Assembly (NCBI GenBank): GCA_947247005.1
Contig: OX365946.1
Span: 7,448,453 to 7,512,452 of the forward strand
DNA length: 64,000 nt
Source of the DNA: Spisula solida
Taxonomy: Eukaryota; Mollusca; Bivalvia; Venerida; Mactridae
Reading direction: 5' to 3'
Part shown: in pieces, positions 60,063 through 64,000 of the stretch
How positions within the stretch are numbered: the first letter of the stretch is position 1
Layout of the letters: each line of letters starts with the position of its first letter
Program-made: the position numbers and the translations under genes
Notes under the pieces: generated by a model
What the model was told of the DNA's origin: nothing
Databases searched by the model: none
Seen by the model: only the letters and a program-made list of their open reading frames with translations

Positions 60063-60180
60063 TCGGCGCGGTGCAGCGTGGTACTGGTCCAGTGGTTGGT
60101 TGGCTGGATTTGTAACCCAACAACCCGGGTTCGAGTCCTGGTTGCGGCAGGTTTATAACATTCTCGTTCACCAGAGTATT
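60063..60180 (+). mobile_element. tRNA-Thr-like SINE relic
   Basis: TGGTCCAGTGGTTGG (box A), TTTGTAA (an anticodon loop reading TGT) and GGGTTCGAGTCCT (box B) are in tRNA order, and the 3' end GTTGCGGCA could be an acceptor strand, but the 5' strand does not pair well. Confidence 0.4.
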
Positions 60181-61684
60181 CTTCACCTGTGATATCTGAG
60201 ATTTTGACTAATCACTGATGTATGAGGATGGTTTATAACTGAATAAATGTTGAGAAACGGCGGTAAACCCAATAAATGAACTGAAATATAATAGGGGCAC
60301 GTTTTTTAAATAGAAGGGAGACAACCTAACAAAGATCTCGACTTCCAAATGGTCCGGATTACCTCCCATTATAAAATTGACCGGCTACGCTCCATGATGT
60401 TATATTGGACTTTCATACCTCTGACCTATTTTGATAACACAATGTTTACACTACGTGAAAGATTCGACGTAAAATAAACAGTACACAACGATCATGGTGC
60501 ATGAAATACTAGAAACGGATCCGTTATAGTTTTATTTCTGTGGGTAAGTTATTGAATATAAAACCGATCCTTCGATGTACTACATGTACTTTAAAGTGAA
60601 ATTAGTGAGTATTGATGTGCTGTAAAGTAGCCTTTATCACTTAATCAATGTGTCACGAGTGGGTGGGGGAAGTTACTGGCCAACGCTACATTGGGCGTTG
60701 AAAGGACGATCTTAAATTAAATTAGTAATACAATTTATTCAATTATATATAAACGGGCTATGCATTACCTATTGTATATACAATACTATTTTATTATAAT
60801 ACTATTATCAATATCAATATATCGTATACATGTCTTGTTCAAAAGGTGCTGTTTTATGTTTTTCATATAATGTAGGGCCTCCCAATAAAGGGAAATAACT
60901 CTGCATCGCCTATGATTTATACCAACGTTATTATTTCCCATGTAACATCCTAATCTTACTATTAGCATAATTTGAGCAGCTGATATAGAGGATATAACAT
61001 GAGTGTCCTTCCATATTGAATTTATTAAACCAGTTGAATAAAATAATAAAAGCTGTTTTACACTAGTGTATTATCAAAAATAAATAATGGCTTTATTACG
61101 CTACCGCGACGTCAAACATGTGATAAATAATTTTATTGTCTATATTAATAACTCCGGTTGTATGTTTTCATAATAATATGAGATCCAACTAGCCAAATGT
61201 GTTTGGCCTATTTGGTAAATTCTGGAATTAATATTGAATGCTCTTCCAGTCGCATTTCATTACGGTTATTGAATTATCTTTTTTATTTGGGTTCATACGT
61301 ACCCTGATCTACTAGCTTGTGCTTCGAATACTATTGTTTTGGTGCTCTACATACTTTATAAATGATTTTATCTTATTTCCCATATAATATACATGTAGTA
61401 GAGCTAGTACCCGGTATTTCTTTTTCAGTTTAGTATACGGATATTTAATTAATCATAGAATATACGTATAACATGTGTGTGTACATAGCGAGTATCTCGC
61501 TTGTAATATCCAATGATAAATTATATCATACAACTGACAGAATAACAATCTAGTACCATTTAATTCAGTACATTTACATATACATGTAGTTGAATTAATG
61601 ATAATGAAGAAGCCGTCTTTCAGGCAAACAATATGTGAATTGCATTCACAGCGTATAAACCAAATCACTGTTTAAGTTATTGAG

Positions 61685-61875
61685 ATACAATTATACAATT
61701 CAACTTGTATGACTTATTGTGAAAAAAGCATCAGTGATTTCTGATCACTGTATGAATTATTGGAAGACTATACAATTCAACTTGTATGACTTATTGTGAG
61801 CAAAAGAATATGTGATTTCTGATCACTGTATGACTTATTGGAAGAATATACAATTCAACGTATATGACTAATTGC
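61685..61875 (+). repeat. Three ~84-bp tandem repeats
   Basis: Each unit has 'TACAATTCAACTTGTATGAC' then 'TGATTTCTGATCACTGTATGA' and 'TTATTGGAAGA'. The preceding CAGCGTATAAACC links it to the element at 50605-50756. Confidence 0.7.
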
Positions 61876-62584
61876 GAAATCGGGAAGTTGACAAGTTAAT
61901 ACACTTTGTTATAGGTTACCGGTTAGTATGCAGGAAGTATCGACTACTTTCATGATGTATTTTTGTTGAACATGTGCCAGTAACTAAATTAATTCGTCAT
62001 ATCCGTACTGGACCATTTGACATGACTTTGTGTATACAAACCTGTCAGAGCCAATGGTAAACAGAACAATGCAACATGTATGTTAACTCCTATGAAATAA
62101 GCACCCGCCTGACTATCGCAGTGAAAAACCTTGACCACATCCTGTCCACCGGGCGATCTGGATACGAGGTTCGGGTTTGTCCTTTTGTATATTGTCTAAA
62201 TAATATACATTTATATACAATGTAAGTGATATCGTCGAAGGGCAAACTAACTGTATACTTACCTATATACTGTGTATCCTCTAAAATGTTTTTGGTGAGA
62301 CATTCACCTACTGGAAGATCGAAGGATCGAACCCGAGTAGGCGTCCAATCCAAAATGGCTGTGGTTAGACTCTAGCTACTGGCAGTGAAATAATGGTAAC
62401 CGTATGTCTGCCTAGTGCATGGCGTACATGTATGAGTTGGGAAGCAAAGTTGTTAAGAAAGTATATATATATGTATAGCTGTCTGATAAGCCATATTGGC
62501 TGGTCCTATAAATAGGGGTCACGCTATTAATGAATAAACTAGTTTCTTACTTGATATTCTTTTTCGGTATAGCTTGGTGCAATG

Positions 62585-63484
62585 TACACTCATTAAAAGT
62601 TATAAGTACACCAACACAGTAAATAGCGATACATGATACATGCAAATAGTGTATATCAATTTGCTTCTAGCTTGAAATATTACACAATAAAGATCTACAA
62701 CATGTATGATATTATTTTTATCTAAAAGGTATTATGTTTAAACATGTTAGGAACTGTAAGTAGTGAAGTATTTAATGTCTCCGTATCCATAGATGTGGGT
62801 TTATTACTTAACACATGCATGTCGATCGGTCGGTTGGTAGACTAAATGTTTTCCAATCAATAACTCCAGAACGGACGGACCTAGAGCCCACGGACTTTAA
62901 GTGGGGGTTGTTCATCATCAGTAGATGACCCCCATTGGTTTTGAGGTCGCTATGGTTCAAAGGTCAAAATTACCGTGACCTTCGAATACACAACGGTTTC
63001 TGATCCACAATGTAAGAACGGTGGATTCTAAGATCGTAAAACTTCACAGACTGGTTGCTGATTTTCAAGAGAAGACTTCTACAAATTTGTAGGTCAATAG
63101 ATCAAAGGTCAAGGTCGTGGTGGCCTTTAGTATACATGGCTATTCAGTTGTCATGAGACATGCATATTTTACAAACCTCTCTCGTTCTTTCTGTATTCAG
63201 AATTCTTCAGATTTTATGTTTTTTGGGGTTTTGGTATTACTGGACAAAGTGTAATCAACATTTCAAGACATTGCACAATACACAGTGTTGTGCACGTGCA
63301 TTTTTCTGAATTTTGAGAATTCACGGTTCACTGCTTACACCAAGCCAAATACAAATATCCAATTATCGGATATTGTGATTATACTACTCGCATGAACACA
63401 TGCAAAAAATTAACAAGCTATAATGTATAATAAAAAAGATACAAGCATAACAAGGTGGTGTACTTATAACTTTTAATGAGTGTA
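62585..63484. mobile_element. 900-bp segment bounded by 29-bp inverted repeats
   Basis: TACACTCATTAAAAGTTATA (62585) is mirrored by a perfect 29-bp complement ending at 63484. A related interior piece ('CACAGTAAATAGCGAT') also lies at 52460. The inside holds a GGTCAAGGTCAC-type repeat. Probably a composite MITE. Confidence 0.5.
62850..63185 (+). repeat. Dispersed repeat, GGTCAAAGGTCAAGGTC family
   Basis: Two subunits with 'GTAGATGACCCCCATTGGTT' and 'AGATCAAAGGTCAAGGTC', ending 'TTTTACAAACCTCTCTCG'. Same family as at 13150 and 46180. Confidence 0.55.
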
Positions 63485-63579
63485 TATTCATTCATTCTGT
63501 CATATTGTAGGTTCGGAGTAAACAATAACAACAACTGATCAAAGCAAGCTGTAGTGAACATAGTGAGTAGTGTATATAT

Positions 63580-63710
63580 ATGGAGACACAGACGGTGAAA
63601 CTAGGGACACGGGAAGTAGAGTACCCGAGTAAATATCTACAGACCCTACAAGACAGCAATCATCTGATTGGGGATAGAGATGCTTTGTGGAAAGAACTGG
63701 ACGAGAAAGG
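63580..63710 (+). CDS. First exon of a possible phytanoyl-CoA dioxygenase-like gene (partial)
   Basis: ATG at 63580 follows TATATATA and opens 43 codons: VKLGTREVEYPSKYLQTLQ, then DSNHLIGDRDALWKELDEKG, ending at the strong donor AAAGG|GTATGT (phase 2). The string 'D-S-x-x-L-x-G-D-x-x-A-L-x-x-x-L-D-E-x-G-Y' is what I expect just before the catalytic fold of PhyH-type Fe(II)/2-oxoglutarate dioxygenases. The catalytic HxD...H residues would lie in later exons outside the window, so this family call is inference. Confidence 0.45.
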
Positions 63711-63809
63711 GTATGTATGAGAAGTCAAATTATCCCACTACACGAGTAATACGTACATGTTGCACAATATATAGTAGCTTCCGGAACATCCCTGTCTGAA
63801 AGCGTTGAC

Positions 63810-64000
63810 CTTTAAGCCTAGTACACTCTGGTCCTTTTTGCCTTGGGGATGTACTCCCGATGGAAATTAATGAGCTTCGGAAGGCGTCGAGAGCAGGTTC
63901 CTAGTGGTCTAGGGGAAGCTTCGGGGTCGTGAATGATTTCGCGACATCGGGAGGTATCGTGAAGCATCACTGGACATCAGAAAGTCATCCGGAGAACTGC
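63810..64000. mobile_element. Partial element related to 15978-16733
   Basis: Starts near TTTAAGCCTAG and continues with GGGGATGTACTCCCGATGG, AAGCTTCGGGG and CATCGGGAGG, the same motifs as the 756-bp element. It is cut by the end of the window and lies in the first intron of the 63580 gene. Confidence 0.5.

Larger units (their letters stand above)
57661..63579. other. Gene-free stretch between GPCR and 63.6-kb gene
   Basis: Contains two tRNA-like SINE relics (58228, 60063), a TA-flanked MITE (59327-59940), a 3-unit tandem repeat (61685-61875), an inverted-repeat pair (62585/63484) and a GGTCAAGGTCAC-type dispersed repeat (62850-63185). I see no supported gene. Confidence 0.5.

Overview
This is animal nuclear DNA: AT-rich, intron-rich and crowded with transposons and minisatellites. 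The content points to a mollusc, most likely a bivalve. The reasons are a tandem cluster of F-type (fucolectin/FTP) lectin genes, a family often expanded in bivalves, and dispersed repeats carrying the GGTCAAAGGTCAAGGTCAC and 'CTTCTGTGTGCAACTCCTCC' motifs that I associate with bivalve genomes. The species assignment is inference.

Left half (1-46.7 kb, + strand): three tandem copies of a secreted-lectin gene. Each is assembled from phase-1 exons: a signal-peptide exon, a two-exon FTP lectin domain, and a terminal PAN/Apple-like exon. Copy A (98-11713) joins in frame as signal peptide-FTP-FTP-PAN (404 aa). Copy B (14592-28946) joins as signal peptide-FTP-PAN (258 aa). Copy C (32275-46594) is a pseudogene: its signal exon is frameshifted, both FTP exons carry stop codons, and the second FTP exon is truncated. 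Introns, 5' flanks and 3' UTRs are also duplicated, so insertions in one copy can be dated against 'empty' sites in another. Copy C's first intron has taken in a TA-flanked MITE, a broken Ty3/Gypsy element (itself hit by a tRNA-derived SINE) and a broken LINE.

Right half (46.7-64 kb): a palindromic MITE, a 29-unit 32-bp minisatellite, a 117-codon ORF of unknown function (minus strand), several short inverted-repeat elements, a three-exon class A peptide-type GPCR on the minus strand (57660-53769, 356 aa) whose first intron holds a 26-copy 26-bp minisatellite and a nested inverted repeat, three tRNA-like SINE relics across the window, and at 63580 the first coding exon of a gene that resembles a phytanoyl-CoA dioxygenase-like protein and runs off the window.

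No operon-like organisation exists. The lectin copies are related by duplication; the GPCR and the 63.6-kb gene are unrelated neighbours. Exon junctions were derived by hand from splice consensus and frame agreement and have not been checked against transcripts.
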